From Iris pallida (taxonomy: Eukaryota > Streptophyta > Magnoliopsida > Asparagales > Iridaceae), in the NCBI GenBank assembly GCA_029216955.1, contig JANAVB010009599.1:1878240-1942239 (forward strand): a stretch of DNA of 64,000 bases, written 5' to 3'. The notes beneath the pieces were generated by a model. It was given only the letters and a program-made list of their open reading frames with translations, was not told the DNA's origin and ran no database searches. The position numbers and the translations under genes are program-made. Positions 46,666 through 59,850 of this stretch are shown here, piece by piece (position 1 is the first letter of the stretch; each line of letters starts with the position of its first letter).

Positions 46666-47287
46666 ACTCCCTTTACTTTATTATTTTATGCCTCTTACAA
46701 AGGAGGTCAGGGGTTTCTATATATAATGTGGAGTGAGATTTCACTTCTTCTCCTATCCGATGTGGGACTAAAATACCAATACTCAAATAAAGTTTAATAT
46801 TTTAGATCATCCCCGCAATCAGCATAGTCGTGTGCCAGTCCACACCTACCCCCTCATACGTTCTCGTGCATGCATGGAGCTTCCTTGAACCCATGTCCGA
46901 GTCTGAACGACAAAAAACAACATGCTTCATTGTTGGAGTTAATTCTTTTTCCTTCTAGCAAAACATCCCCACGTGGCATCCATATGTGCCCCACTACATC
47001 TCATGTGCACACCTCAACACATGCAAAGTATTATATTGAGATACTCACTTGGTGGTGTAGCCGATGTGGGATTATTTTACATTAGTCCAAAGGCAAAAAT
47101 ACCAACATTTCAGTGAGTGCAGTTTGTAAGAAGTTGGGGTATTGAGTGATCTCGTTGTATTTTGAATATTCTTCTTGAGAGGTTGTAAGTGGTCGACTTT
47201 TTGGCAAAGGAGTTGACAATCTTTTTATAAATAGAAGAATGAGATTTGCCCAAATGTCATAGCCACACAAATTGTGTGTTTGATTTG
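46666..47287. other. Spacer between the CACTA and copia elements
   Basis: No gene is recognised. Two phrases CCGATGTGGGA(C/T)T (46757 and 47062) and TTTTTATAAATAGAAG (47222) resemble LTR border and TATA regions of old copia-type LTRs, but no pair of ends could be matched. Confidence 0.35.
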
Positions 47288-48043
47288 TGTTGGGCTCTCA
47301 CGTTACATGTCGTGGTCGTATTTCCTTTGTGGGTTACATTGGTCGAAGCTCCTATTTTTGTTGCGTGCGTATGTCTCTGAATCCCATCAAGGTTAGGAGA
47401 AGAAGAGAAGGAAAGGGGAAAGAAGTATTTGTTGGAGTAGGTGGGGTTCCCAACCTATGTGAAAAATACCCCGAAGTCGGATTGCGTATTCCTATATATA
47501 ATAGAAATATTCCAATGGATTTGGATTGGAAATTTTTATATATAATAGGAATACATCAATGGTTTAGATTAAGTATTCTTACATATAGTATAATACATCA
47601 ATTAGTTGTATGTTTGAGGCTATATATACTAGGTGTTTTCTCACTATAAAATATCTCAAAAAAGGAGCAGCAATAGTGCTTTATAACTTTTGAGAGAAAG
47701 AAAGGATTGAACACTATTGTGAAGGATAGATCGCTTCAAATAATCTTTTGACATCTCTTGTTCTTCGGAGTCTACAATCAAAATTTTCTTTTTTTGAGTG
47801 AGTTGTGGTGATCCGTTTGGAATGGGAGGAGCTTATAGAGGATGTATTCTTTTTATTCCATTAGTGGATGTTCTTCAGAGTTGGACTCTGATCGTTCCGT
47901 AGTTTTTTCCATTTAGGTTTTTTACGTCAAAAATATATGTGTTTGCAATTTGTGTTTGGCATTTTTGGTTTGTGTGCTTTTGCTCTGTTCTCTCGTAGGA
48001 CTCTCTAGTTAGGGGGAACAATTTCTGTGCTTCGTTCCCAACA
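47288..48043 (+). repeat. 5' LTR of the copia element
   Basis: It starts TGTTGGGCTC and ends GTTCCCAACA, with 7 bp perfectly inverted ends. Candidate TATA sequence is near 47620-47630 (GCTATATATACTAG). Confidence 0.75.
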
Positions 48044-48046
48044 GAG

Positions 48047-48060
48047 TAGTATCAGAGCTT
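48047..48060 (+). promoter_or_regulatory. Primer binding site of the copia element (tRNA-iMet type)
   Basis: TAGTATCAGAGCTT, 3 nt after the LTR, differs by one base from the canonical TGGTATCAGAGCTT. Confidence 0.75.
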
Positions 48061-48108
48061 TGGGTTCAAAGAAGTGTCAGGAGTTGATAATCAAACCAGG
48101 AAGCAGAG

Positions 48109-48853
48109 ATGGACGCGAAGTCAGTGCACATGGTAAACCTAAATGGTACCAACTATCACTACTGGAGGATCAAGATAAAGGATTTGCTATTTGTCAAAAA
48201 GTTACATCTGTCAGTATTTGCTTTCGAGAGGCCCAGTGGTAAATCTGAAGAGGATTAAAATTTCGAGCATATACAGGTATGTGGGTACATAAGCAGTTCG
48301 TTGACGAGAATGTGTATAATTATGTTGCCAGTATTGAGCACGCGAGGACACGGTAGGATAAGCTGGAATCTCTGCATGCGAAGAAGACTCGAGTAAATAA
48401 ACTGTTCCTGATCCGGATGATGATGGGTCTGCAGTACAAAGATGGTGCATCTATTACCGATCACTTGAGTGAGTTCTAGGGCATGGTTGACAGCTATCCT
48501 CGATGGGAGTCAAGTTCGACGACGAGGTTCAGGGACTTTGGTTGCTATATACATTTCCAAACTCGTGGGAGACCGTACGAGTATCTATGATCGCTTCTGC
48601 TCCGGAAGGCGTGGTCAGTCTGGAGTTTGCCAAGAGCGGGGTACTAAATAAAGAGATGCGGAGATGTTCTCAGGGTACTTCATCCACATCCCACTTAGAG
48701 GTGCTAGTTACAGAGAGCCACGGAAGGGACAAAAGCAGAGATCCAGGTGGTAGTAGAGACAAGAGCAGAGGCAAGTCCAAGGGTCAGTACGAGGACTTAG
48801 AGTGTTACTATTGTGGCAAGAAGGGCCACATCAAGCAGAACTGTTTCGCTTAA
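48109..48853 (+). pseudogene. gag: Copia Gag, frameshifted, with intact CCHC knuckle
   Basis: It begins MDAKSVHMVNLNGTNYHYWR and IKIKDLLFVKKLH, the start of copia Gag proteins (UBN2/retrotran_gag family). It then hits TAA near 48256 (Trp expected). Later blocks in other frames include NKLFLIRMMMGLQYKDG, then VKFDDEVQGLWLLYTFPNSW, and the zinc knuckle CYYCGKKGHIKQNC. A TAA at 48851-48853 separates Gag from the protease. Gag forms the particle and binds genomic RNA. Confidence 0.85.
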
Positions 48854-49167
48854 AAGAGAGAAAAAGGGCGACAAAGGGAAGCAAAGTGAGAACACTACAG
48901 CGATAATCTCGGCACATGAAGGCGATGTGATTATCGTAGGTTATGAGGTTGTCATGAACCTCGCCTGCGATAATAATTCTTGGCTAGTGGACTCGGGTGC
49001 TTCAACGCATATATCTCATAATAGGGCACTATTTGCCACTTACATGACATGCGACTGTGGAGTGTTGAAGATGTGCAACGAAGATGTATCGAAGGCGGTT
49101 GTCATTGGAGATGTGCATGTGAGGACAAAGATGGGTACAGTTCTTGTTCTCAATGATGTCCATTATG
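48854..49167 (+). pseudogene. Copia protease, truncated by insertion
   Basis: NNSWLVDSGASTHISHNRAL contains the aspartic protease motif DSGASTH of copia elements and VLVLNDVHYV its following conserved block. The frame is cut at 49168 by an inserted LTR. Confidence 0.85.
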
Positions 49168-49398
49168 TGTCACGCCCCAGAACCAGAATACTGGAAAGTA
49201 GGGACGGACCAGGCCAGCTATGCATACCAGAGTACTCCAAAATACGTATAAGCTGTCAAGACATGGGGGTTACTACTACAAGCCTACAGTCAAACCTGGG
49301 TCAAGAATCCTAGATATCTCAATCACAGGCAAATATGCAAAGTACAAGAAGTATGATCATCAGACATAAAATAGTAAAGCGTCCCAAACTATATATAC
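49168..49398 (-). mobile_element. Element A: LTR fragment (minus orientation) inserted in copia
   Basis: It starts TGTCACGCCCCAG, the complement of an LTR end GGGGCGTGACA as found at 63515-63525. Only 231 bp are seen before element B begins. The copia target bases before it are TTATG; the right TSD would lie beyond the window. Confidence 0.6.
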
Positions 49399-50836
49399 TG
49401 TCACGACCCGCACCCTAGAGTAAGGGCACGAGAAGTGGGTACGTCCAGCCTACGCCGCAGTGTCGGCGGTAGAACGTTGTCCTAAGTCACAACATCTAAC
49501 AATATAATGCTAAGCAGTTTATACTCCCCGAATGGGGGTGACATAGCAGAATGTAAACCCAATCACAACTAAGGAAGAAGAAGCATGATATGATATAGAA
49601 CTCAAATGAAATACAGATGATCAGAAGAGTCTAAGTGCCTAAGATAACATCTCAGCAAACATCCAGAATACACGGTCTCAGCTACAGAGTATGAAAGAAT
49701 ATATACAATCCAGATCTCAATGACAGAAATAAAGCCTAACTAAACTAGTCTAGGCAGTAGGGGTAATGTCATCAGCTAGAGCTGGGTCCTCCTGAGAGTC
49801 CAGCTCACGAGTGTCGTCTAGGGCTGTCCCATAGAAGGTGTCAACACCAGCCTCATCCTCGTCCTCTGTAAACATTCAACGGTGCCCAATCAGGACGGAG
49901 CGAGCACAATACATCTCAACAGTTCATAGCAGGTTAGAAAATATAATCATGCAGTAAAGTAAGATACATGAACTGAAAGAAAGTACAAAATATAAACAGA
50001 GAGAGAACTATAATAGAAATATCTACTATAAGTAGAGAACTAACAGTGGCTAGTGAGTCAGAGTACAATATAAACATGTGAATGGCATAGGTGATTCTGA
50101 TGCTACACTACGGAAAGATTCTGATGCTACACTACCTGGATATTATTCACATGTCTACTTCTACTCCTCCGTACCCCCAATCAATACACAAAGATCCAGC
50201 CAGGTTATGTTATGATTCATGTAACGACCCCCGAAGGGTGGTACATGATAGTCCCATAAATGGGGATTCTAGGAAAGCCCATAAATGGAGGATTCAAGGA
50301 AGACTCTGTGTCATGAGAGTACATGTCACAAGTGATTCAATGAACCATGAAGCATAGTGATACACCATGTAAGTGAAACACACAGAACATGTAGTATCCG
50401 ATGCTCCCTGAGGGGATAACATCTCAAGAAGGGATCCATATAGTACTAATCCGTGTGACCAACGTGGCAGTATCAAGTAAAGTAATTTAAAGCAGGAGAA
50501 TAATTCTAACAGGATATGAAATGATCAGAGATTGTACTCGCCTGTATCCTGAGTATCTGAAGAATATCTACTGTCCGAGGATTGATGTCTGTCTCCTATA
50601 GAACAGTACAAGTCACTATAAGTCTAAAATAATAATAAGATGTAATTTAATGCATTCTATATGAATCTAGGTCAATCTAGACCAAAGTCAACTCTTGGTC
50701 AACTCTGGACAACCCTAGAAGTCAAACTAGGTCAACCAAGTCTATACTAGTCTAACTAGTCTATTCTAGGCCTAATCAAGACTAAACAAGTCTAATTAAA
50801 CTCTCACTAGGCAAACAGACACACCATAGGCCAATA

Positions 50837-50838
<2 letters not shown>

Positions 50839-50893
<55 letters not shown>

Positions 50894-51075
50894 AAGGATA
50901 GGCATCCCCGCACTTTTTGCATCCCCAAGCATCCTTCCTATTTACACCGTTGGATGGTGCGTTAAGTCATCTAATCTTAACCGTTGATTTACCAATGGTT
51001 AAGATTAGATGACTTAAAGCACATCTAACGGATGTGAACATGGGGATGCAAAAAGTGCGGGGATGCCTATCCTTC

Positions 51076-51155
<80 letters not shown>

Positions 51156-51166
51156 TATTCACATTA

Positions 51167-51212
<46 letters not shown>
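50839..51212. repeat. Compound (TA)n tracts around a MITE
   Basis: TA runs at about 50839-50890, 51080-51152 and 51171-51210 surround the foldback element. Confidence 0.9.
50891..51077. mobile_element. Foldback MITE (near-perfect 187 bp hairpin)
   Basis: Left arm AGGAAGGATAGGCATCCCCG with CACTTTTTGCATCCCCA is exactly complemented at the right end. Inner arms AAGTCATCTAATCTTAACC and GGTTAAGATTAGATGACTT are also exact complements around a short loop (GTTGATTTACCAAT). The sequence can therefore fold along nearly its whole length. TSD unresolved in TA repeats. Confidence 0.85.
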
Positions 51213-51216
<4 letters not shown>

Positions 51217-51656
51217 CAAATAGAATATGCATATCACATTTAGCTATTACACATTGCATTTCCATATATCCTACTCTACCATTCACACATTCACATTAGA
51301 TTAGGCATTGCTATATATAGCTATAGGCATATCCACACATATAGAAATATGTATTGTATCTACATAGAGAGGGGATAACATATGAGATGTGTGTGTGTCT
51401 AATGGGGAAACATGTGTGTGTAGGAATATATAAAATTAGGTGTAGACTGAAACATGTGTGCACATGAATTGTAAAACAGTGAACTAATATCTAGTGAAGG
51501 AAACCTGTGTGTGTGTGAGTACATGATTTAGATAGGTGGGGTACATGTGTGTATACATTATAAAATGTGTGTGTGTGTTAAGAAAGGAACCTGTGTTCAG
51601 TGTTCCCAGATTCCCTATTCCATTGTGTGTGTGGCATGAACACATGTATGGGTGAA

Positions 51657-51661
51657 CATAT
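51657..51661 (+). repeat. Target-site duplication CATAT of LARD2 (left copy)
   Basis: CATAT precedes TGTAAAACCCC; the same CATAT follows the other end at 59851-59855. Confidence 0.95.
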
Positions 51662-54276
51662 TGTAAAACCCCTAAATTTTCTACTATTTTTTTATTATTA
51701 AATTTGATACTGATTTAAAATTTTGTATTGTACGTCGCATAGTCGTATTATACGTCGCGCACGAAATTTTATTTTTCGTAGTTGCTCGTCAAGTGCGAAT
51801 ATGTGCGAGCGTACATATTTTAGAAAAATATTTTTTCTATTTTATTATACACTTTCAAAATATTATATAATTATTATTCTTGCTATAAAAAGCCTTTTTG
51901 TTTTTAGCAGTTAATAATCATAAATAATTTTTTATTGTATACTAGGAAAAGCATAATTATGTAAAGAATATTTGTGCATACATATATTTCGTAATTATTT
52001 ATTAGTCTATTTTAAATAAAAATGTAATTTTCGAGATTTATTAATATTAATATTTTATTATTCAAAAAGATATTTAAAAATAATTATTATTTTCGAAATT
52101 ATTATTATTAGTATTTTGAAAAATATATTTGGAAGTTATTGTGGCCATTTAAATCTTGATTTGATTTTTGGATTTATTTAAATAGTTAAATATTCGAAAT
52201 TTATTTATCCCATTTGATTTTGAGCTAAAAATTTAAATAGATTTAAATTGAGGATTTAATTGATTTGATTTTAAACTAAGAGAATTTGATTTGATTTAAA
52301 TTAGATTGGGATTTGGATTTGGATTTGGATTTGATTGCTTTTAAATTAAATTAGGAAATATCTAAATTGGGTTTAAAGGAATCCTAATTCGTATCTAATT
52401 GGAAATTCTCACATCCTATAAATAGGCAGGTACTTCTCCATATTATTTTCACCACAAATCATCTTTCAAACCATCCTTGTCAAAATTTCTCTCTTTTTTC
52501 GTCATAAATTCACCCTCAATTTTCAAAGGTTGTAGCAACTTCGAATGACCATAACTCCCAAGTCCGGACTCCGTTTGACCTCCAGTTTTTTTTGTTGGAA
52601 TCGTATTGAGGTATATTTTCTGAATATAAATTTTATTTTCATAAATTCAGAACTTAATTTTCTGGAAAATTTGTGGAGTGTCAGTGGTCCGAAATCTGAC
52701 ACGTTTTAGTGTTTTTGAGATTCTGGGAGAACCAGGAATCAGAATCACGATCCGTTTGAAGTTTCGAAATACTGACAGAAAAACACACATCATATATTTT
52801 TCCCATAAATTTTCCAGAATATTTTATTTTTGGTTTTTATTTTAGAAGTTTGTCACATCGTCTGAGTTATCTTGTGTAGCCCTGTGACTATTCTGTACCC
52901 AACGGGATTGTCGGTTTCACCAGCAAGGACCTCAGGCAAGACACCTTGCCATTTGTTGCTTAATTTATTTTAGCTCATATTTCATGTATGTTCATTATTT
53001 TCTTTATGTAAAATAAACTGTGATACATGGCATAACCTGTTAGAACTTACTGTTCATTTATATTCTGCTATGTATTATTTTTTTACACATTAAACCTAAA
53101 TTTAAGGGACCACCTTTGTGTGTTGCATTCATGGCCTTGACACGTTGTACCACGAAATTGTGTGTCGCATGTAGAACACGGAAGTGCGTGATTGGCTGGC
53201 CACCAATACGTACAAGCCGTACGATAGGAATAACCGCTAATAGAGGATTGCATGCTAGTTTGACTTAGCGGTTATAGAGTTAGCATTGGGCGGGAAGAAC
53301 ATGATTGGAAGTTGACTACCACCCTATCTATCGTAGACTCGCTCGCTACTGAGGAACGATAGGTAGACTATATGCTATAGACTCGCTCGATACTGAGGAA
53401 TAGTATATGGTGTTGTGACTCGCTACTGAGGTACTGCATTCGTATTTTCTTGACTTGACCCGGTAGTCATGCGACCATGAACTGTTCTTAAAACTGCATT
53501 CACTTAGACTGGTTAGGCTACCTTTATCCGTTAGGTACAAGTACTTTTGGTTTGAGTACTTGTATCTGACCGTGGCTTGGAACAATAACTTGTCGCGGAT
53601 TAGTTCGTCACATCTTGTCCTTGTTTGGTTGTAGGTGTGACTTACTACTTCGATGAGAAGGTATTGAACCTTGTTGGGGTCCGGATACCATATTGGATTC
53701 ATAGCATGGAAAGATACGTCACCGTGAATTAGTTTACCATCTCCTGTCCTTGTTTGGTTGGGGGGATGGTACGCTAGTTCAATAGGTGTGTATTGGACCA
53801 TGTTATAATTCATTTGACTTATTTATTTTAGCAATATTTATTCCGTTTATATGGCATGATATTATGTGTCTTGTTACGTCCCTCTGAGGACCTGGTTATC
53901 TCCCCAAGTGTGTGCTATTGTCTTTCGCAGGTGTTCTAGCTCTAGCCGTGATCATCGCTATTCTCTTCGAGGGTGATTGCACTTGGATCGTCTTCGCTTC
54001 GCTCACCAAATTCATATCTTTTCTTATGTATTTTTTCTTTACTTGTTGGTAGTGGATTTGTCTCCGCCCAACATATTGTATCAAGACAATTCATTATCTT
54101 TTTATGATGTCGTTTATTCTTATATTTCATGGATGAGATTAGATTACTCTTGATTTACTACATTTTACAGCTTATGTATTTATACGAGGTTTTCATATAT
54201 TGGAGTATACTTCGTATGTATACAGCTGGCATGTCTATGTACCTAGTCCTTCGTATTTTGGGACTGGGGCGTTACA
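51662..54276 (+). repeat. LARD2 5' LTR
   Basis: TATAAATA is at 52417-52424, so U3 is about 755 bp and R/U5 about 1.8 kb. The 155-codon minus-strand frame at 53346-53813 is also open in the other LTR (58919-59386), but this reflects low divergence rather than selection. Confidence 0.9.
52417..52424 (+). promoter_or_regulatory. TATA box of LARD2 5' LTR
   Basis: TATAAATA in ATCCTATAAATAGGCAGG; conserved at 57988-57995 in the 3' LTR. Confidence 0.65.
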
Positions 54277-57231
54277 TGTTTTTGTGGTGGTCCATGTAGG
54301 TCGATTTTGTCACTTCGGTTACGTTACTGTACCGATGTGAACCTGCAACATAGAATTAGAATTATAGGAATCTCATCCATACAGCTTGACCTCTTCCCTT
54401 GGCTTCAAATTTCGAACTCTCGTTCGACTTCCTTGAATTACATCTTGCTTGATTCCTTTCTACCGTTGATTCTTATTTCCGTGCTTAGTGTCAACTAGGA
54501 AGATGACTACACTAGTATATGCTCATAGGTCAAACACATGGCTAGAATGGTTATATTGGCAATTGGAATACATTTAAGACTCTAATTGAGTTAAAGGATT
54601 TTTTTAGTGTGATTTAATGATTGTAATTGGTAAAGTAGGGTATTACCACGGAAAGTTTTAACCCTGAGATTTCTAAATAGTAAACACCAGAGGATTTATA
54701 GAATTTTATACTTGGTTTAAGAAATTGATTGATTTTCAAGATTTGATATTTATTGGATTATAATTATACATCCTTGCCCAAGTATAAAATTTATTTGCTT
54801 TTTGAGTTATAATATTTATGAGTTTTGGGGTGATAGATATACATCTTTGAACAAATATAAAATTTATTTAATTTAGTTTTGATGTTTATTGTATTATAGT
54901 TATATACCTTTGAACAGTTATAAATTTGGTTTGAAAATGATCTTAGCTTTAAAAAATGGCCATAGGAATTATTTAAATTTGCGTTGTATAACTTGCGATT
55001 TCGTGTTTAGTAAATTTTAAATTTTTAAGTGGAAGTAATGACGGTGAACTTTGGTTTAAAATATTTGAAAGTTATGAAAACAATTTTTGAGAAATTTTTA
55101 TTTTAAATGGTGACCTATGATTGAGGATTTACAAATCTGTTTAGATTTTTGGTAAAAAGAATTTGACTGATAAGTTTATTTGAAAATTTTTGTTTAATGA
55201 GGGATTGTTAATATTAAAAATTTTGGAAGAATTTCGAAGGATGTGATGGAAAGTTATTTTTGATTGATTAAAGGAAGTTACCATTTAAAAGTCGTGATTT
55301 TGTTGGAATAACTTAGCATGAATAGAAGTTAAAATTGATGAGAGCATTGAGCTAAATTTTTTTGAGATTGCTTTTAATATGCTAAGAGTTTTATTATGAG
55401 TTATTGAAAAATTTTAGAGTGTTAAATTTTGATTGATTGTGAAATTTTTATGGATTCGTAAATTATGAACTCTTGAGTTAAATAGTTGAATTTAAATGTT
55501 AATTTTAGAAAAGGTTAGTAGTAACATGATAAAATTTTGCTTTGAGATTTATGAGAGTGATTTAAAATTTTTATGATGAATTTGAACGGCTTGGAGTGAA
55601 TACAAATTTTGGTGGGTTATTTTTGAAAGTTTAATTTTGAAACTTTTGGAGGAAACTTGAGTTAAATTTTAATAGTAGGCCCCAAGATAACCCTACTTAG
55701 TATTCCACACTAATTGCCATGTCGCTCATGACCATGATAGTAGTATATACACAAGTGTTGTTAGTCATCTACCCATCTATGTGACTGTATTTTCACCTCG
55801 ACTTACTTGACCTTCCTTCAATTCTAGATCTTTTAATTGCGACCTTCTAACCCAATTGCAATTTGAATAATGAGTTAATGGCTCCTTAACTGTATTCATC
55901 TAGGAGACTATCTTCTCTCCGAAATTGTGTTCCTAAATTAATTTTTTTATGGATTCTTTAATTAATTTTATTTCATGCTTTAACTTGATCTTCTTTATTT
56001 TGTGCATTAATTATCACCTTGTGAACTCCCACTTTCTATTTTTTTTTTATCTTTTGGCATCCCTTACTGTGACTTGGATATTTGGGGCACAACACTAGAC
56101 TTTTTCTTCCAACAAATTTCATATGTAAGACCTAGACAAGTCCACCTTCATGTAGATATATCATGTCCCACCAAAACCCATCTCCTTGTACTCTATTTCT
56201 TGATATGATCTTATGGTCAAAATGGCCAAACTATAATCTTTACTATGATAATTTTCGACCACGGATAAGGATTCAACCTCGACTCAATTCCTTCGACCCA
56301 ATATATGATTTTGTTCTACTTAAATTCCTTAAGGCTTAGCGTTGTACTTTATCTTGGTTGCTTGACCCATGGTCCCATCCCATTACTAGTTTCACTCTTG
56401 TAAGTTGGGTAGAATACCTCACGGCCCAACAAAGCCTTTGTCCCTGTGACCCATGTTGATAAGTTTGCTTAGACTATAAGTTCAGAGGACCCTAACTTAG
56501 CTAGTCAACCAAAACAACTGTATAGGCCCGAACTTCGGGCGAGCCTTGATCTTAAAAGATCTGGGACTATTTAAGATTTCCTTCATCAGTACCTCCCTTG
56601 CTCATATTTTGACTATCTCGCGCTGCTAACGTAGCTTCAGTTTTGCAAGCTTATTTCGTTATCAAGCTTGATCATGACATATTTTATTGGGTGCACCCAC
56701 TAACATATTGTCTAATCAAAATTGGTGCATAATGGTCTGATCAACCGAGTGCACTTTGGTTCGCTTTTATCTATCGTTCTACGTGGATGGGGACATAGCT
56801 AAACTTGTCCTCTAGAGTCCCATCCGCGACTGCCTTGACAACTCCTTTTGAATTATTCGGTCGCCTTTGAACCACGTATTCGTATTCGATAACGTCTCCT
56901 TCGAACTCTATATTGCGTTCGCCTTCACCTATTTTAGAAGGACGAAAGCGTCGTACTAAAACTCCTCTAACTGTCCTATCACCATGACCATTACCATCTA
57001 ATGTTACCATATCTTTGTCTTGAACTACTCGACTTTTCCCTCGACACTAAATTTACAATCTTGACTTTCTAATCACTTGAATTTAAAAGTGATTACAATC
57101 GTCTCTTAATCATACCCTCAACCTAGACTATGACCATATAAACTTCTTTGAACTCTCCTATCTACTGTTGTGCCTTCTCACCCCTCCTATTTCTTAATTT
57201 CGAGGACGAAATTCTTTTAAGTTGGGTAGGA
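54277..57231 (+). other. Non-coding interior of LARD2
   Basis: It is A/T-rich with no gag-pol motif in any frame. A 79-codon minus-strand frame at 56771-57010 has no recognisable domain. The right end (CGAGGACGAAATTC...GTTGGGTAGGA, 57201-57231) looks like the decayed end of a gypsy pol frame followed by a polypurine tract. Confidence 0.7.
54285..54300 (+). promoter_or_regulatory. Candidate primer binding site of LARD2
   Basis: TGGTGGTCCATGTAGG, 8 nt after the LTR, parallels TGGCGTCCCATGCAGG at the same offset in LARD1. The tRNA is not identified. Confidence 0.4.
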
Positions 57232-59850
57232 TGTAAAATCCCTAAATTTTCTACTATTTTCTTTATTATTAAATTTGGTACTGATTTAAAATTTTGTATT
57301 GTACGTTACATAGTCGTATTATACGTCGCGCACGAAATTTTATTTTTCGTAGTTGCTCGTCAAGTGCGAATATGTGCGAGCGTACATATTTTAGAAAAAC
57401 ATTTTTTCTATTTTATTATACACTTTCAAAATATTATATAATTATTATTCTTGCTATAAAAAGCATTTTTGTTTTTAGCAGTTAATAATCATAAATAATA
57501 TTTTATTGTATACTAGGAAAAGCATAATTATGTAAAGAATATTTGTGCATACATATATTTCGTAATTATTTATTAGTCTATTTTAAATAAAAATGTAATT
57601 TTCGAGATTTATTAATATTAATATTTTATTATTCAAAAAGATATTTAAAAATAATTATTATTTTCGAAATTATTATTATTAGTATTTTGAAAAATATATT
57701 TGGAAGTTATTGTGGCCATTTAAATCTTGATTTGATTTTTGGATTTATTTAAATAATTAAATATTCGAAATTTATTTATCCCATTTGATTTTGAGCTAAA
57801 AATTTAAATAGATTTAAATTGAGGATTTAATTGATTTGATTTTAAACTAAGAGAATTTGATTTGATTTAAATTAGATTTGGATTTGGATTTGGATTTGGA
57901 TTTGATTGCTTTTAAATTAAATTAGGAAATATCTAAATTGGGTTTAAAGGAATCCTAATTCGTATCTAATTGGAAATTTCCACATCCTATAAATAGGCAG
58001 GTACTCCTCCATATTATTTTCACCACAAATCATCTTTCAAACCATCCTTGTCAAAATTTCTCTCTTTTTTCGTCATAAATTCAGCCTCAATTTTCAAAGG
58101 TTGTAGCAACTTCGAATGACCATAACTCCCAAGTCCGGACTCCGTTTGACCTCAAGTTTTTTTTTGTTGGAATCGTATTGAGGTATATATTCTGAATATA
58201 AATTTTATTTTCATAAATTCGGAACTTAATTTTCTAGAAAATTTGTGGAGTGTCAGTGGTCCGAAATCTGACACGTTTTAGTGTTTTTGAGATTCTGGGA
58301 GAACCAGGAATCAGAATCACGATCCGTTTGAAGTTTCGGAATACTGACAGAAAAACACACATCATATATTTTTCAAATAAATTTTCCAGAATATTTTATT
58401 TTTGGTTTTTATTTTAGAAGTTTGTCACATCGTCTGAGTTATCTTGTGTAGCCCTGTGACTATTCTGTATCCAACGGGATTGTCGGTTTCACCAGCAAGG
58501 ACCTCAGGCAAGACACCTTGCCATTTGCTGCTTAATTTATTTTAGCTCATATTTCATGTATGTTCATTATTTTCTTTATGTAAAATAAACTGTGATACAT
58601 GGCATAACCTGTTAGAACTTACTGTTCATTTATATTCTGCTATGTATTATTTTTTTTACACATTAAACCTAAATTTAAGGGACCACCTTTGTGTGTTACA
58701 TTCATGGCCTTGACACATTATACCACGAAGTTGTGTGTCGTATGTAGAACACGGAAGTGCGTGATTGGCTGGCCACCAATACGTACAAGCCGTGCGATAG
58801 GAATAACCGCTAATAGAGGATTGCATACTAGTTTGACTTAGCGGTTATAGAGTTAGCATTGGACGGGAAGAACATGATTGGAAGTTGACTACCACCCTAT
58901 CTATCGTAGACTCACTCGCTACTGAGGAACGATAGGTAGACTATATGCTATAGACTCGCTCGATACTGAGGAATAGTATATGGTGTTGTGACTCGCTACT
59001 GAGGTACTGCATTGGTATTTTCTTGACTTGACCCGGTAGTCATGCGACCATGAACTGTTCTTAAAACTGTATTCACTTAGACTGGTTAGGCTACCTTTAT
59101 CCGTTAGGTACAAGTACTTTTGGTTTGAGTACTTGTATCTGACCGTGGCTTGGAACAATAACTTGTCGCGGATTAGTTCGTCACATCTTGTCCTTGTTTG
59201 GTTGTAGGTGTGACTTACTACTTCGATGAGAAGGTATTGAACCTTGTTGGGGTCCGAATACCATATTGGATTCATAGCATGGAAAGATACGTCACCGTGA
59301 ATTAGTTTACCATCTCCTGTCCTTGTTTGGTTGGGGGGATGGTACGCTAGTTCAATAGGTGTGTATTGGACCATGTTATAATTCAATTGACTTATTTATT
59401 TGAGCAATATTTATTCCGTTTATATGGCATGATATTATGTGTCTTGTTACGTCCCTCTGAGGACTTGGTTATCTCCCTAGGTGTGTGCTATTGTCTTTCG
59501 CAGGTGTTCTAGCTCTAGCCGTGATCATCGCTATTCTCTTCGAGGGTGATTGCACTTGGATCGTCTTCGCTTCGCTCGCCAAATTCATATCTTTTCTTAT
59601 GTATTTTTTCTTTACTTGTTGGTAGTGGATTTTTCTTCGCCCAACATATTGTATCAAGACAATTCATTATCTTTATATAATGTCTTTTATTCTTATATTT
59701 CGTGGATGAGATTAGATTACTCTTGGTTTACTACATTTTACAGCTTATGTATTCATACGAGGTTTTCATATATTGGAGTATAATTCGTATGTATACAGCT
59801 GGCATGTCTATGTACCTAGTCCTACGTATTTTGGGACTGGGGCGTTACAC
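57232..59850 (+). repeat. LARD2 3' LTR
   Basis: Same structure as the 5' LTR; TATAAATA at 57988-57995; followed by the TSD CATAT. Confidence 0.92.

Larger units (their letters stand above)
47288..49167 (+). mobile_element. Ty1/copia LTR retrotransposon, 5' part, interrupted by element A
   Basis: A 756 bp LTR (TGTTGGG...CCCAACA), a primer site matching tRNA-iMet with one change, a gag gene and the start of a protease are present. The protease reading stops at LNDVHYV where element A begins (49168). The rest of the element (integrase, RT, RNase H, 3' LTR) lies outside the window, after the nested stack. Confidence 0.88.
51662..59850 (+). mobile_element. LARD2: complete LARD-like non-autonomous LTR retrotransposon
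   Basis: LTRs of 2615 bp (51662-54276) and 2619 bp (57232-59850) with ends TGTAA...TTACA enclose 2955 bp of non-coding DNA. The 5 bp TSD is perfect. I counted about 50 LTR differences (about 1.9%). The interior ends with CGAGGACGAAATTC and a tract GTTGGGTAGGA before the 3' LTR, as in LARD1. No gag or pol motif occurs, so mobilisation would need enzymes in trans, probably of a related gypsy element. Confidence 0.92.

Noticed and set aside
49168..49398. Solo LTR of LARD1
   Set aside because: The start is TGTCACGCCCC rather than TGTCACGACCC and the following sequence does not match LARD1.
53346..53813. 155-codon minus-strand frame, also present at 58919-59386
   Set aside because: Present twice only because the LTRs are nearly identical; no start context, domain or codon pattern supports a gene.
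56771..57010. 79-codon minus-strand frame in LARD2 interior
   Set aside because: No recognisable domain, no splice or promoter signals, and LARD interiors are non-coding.
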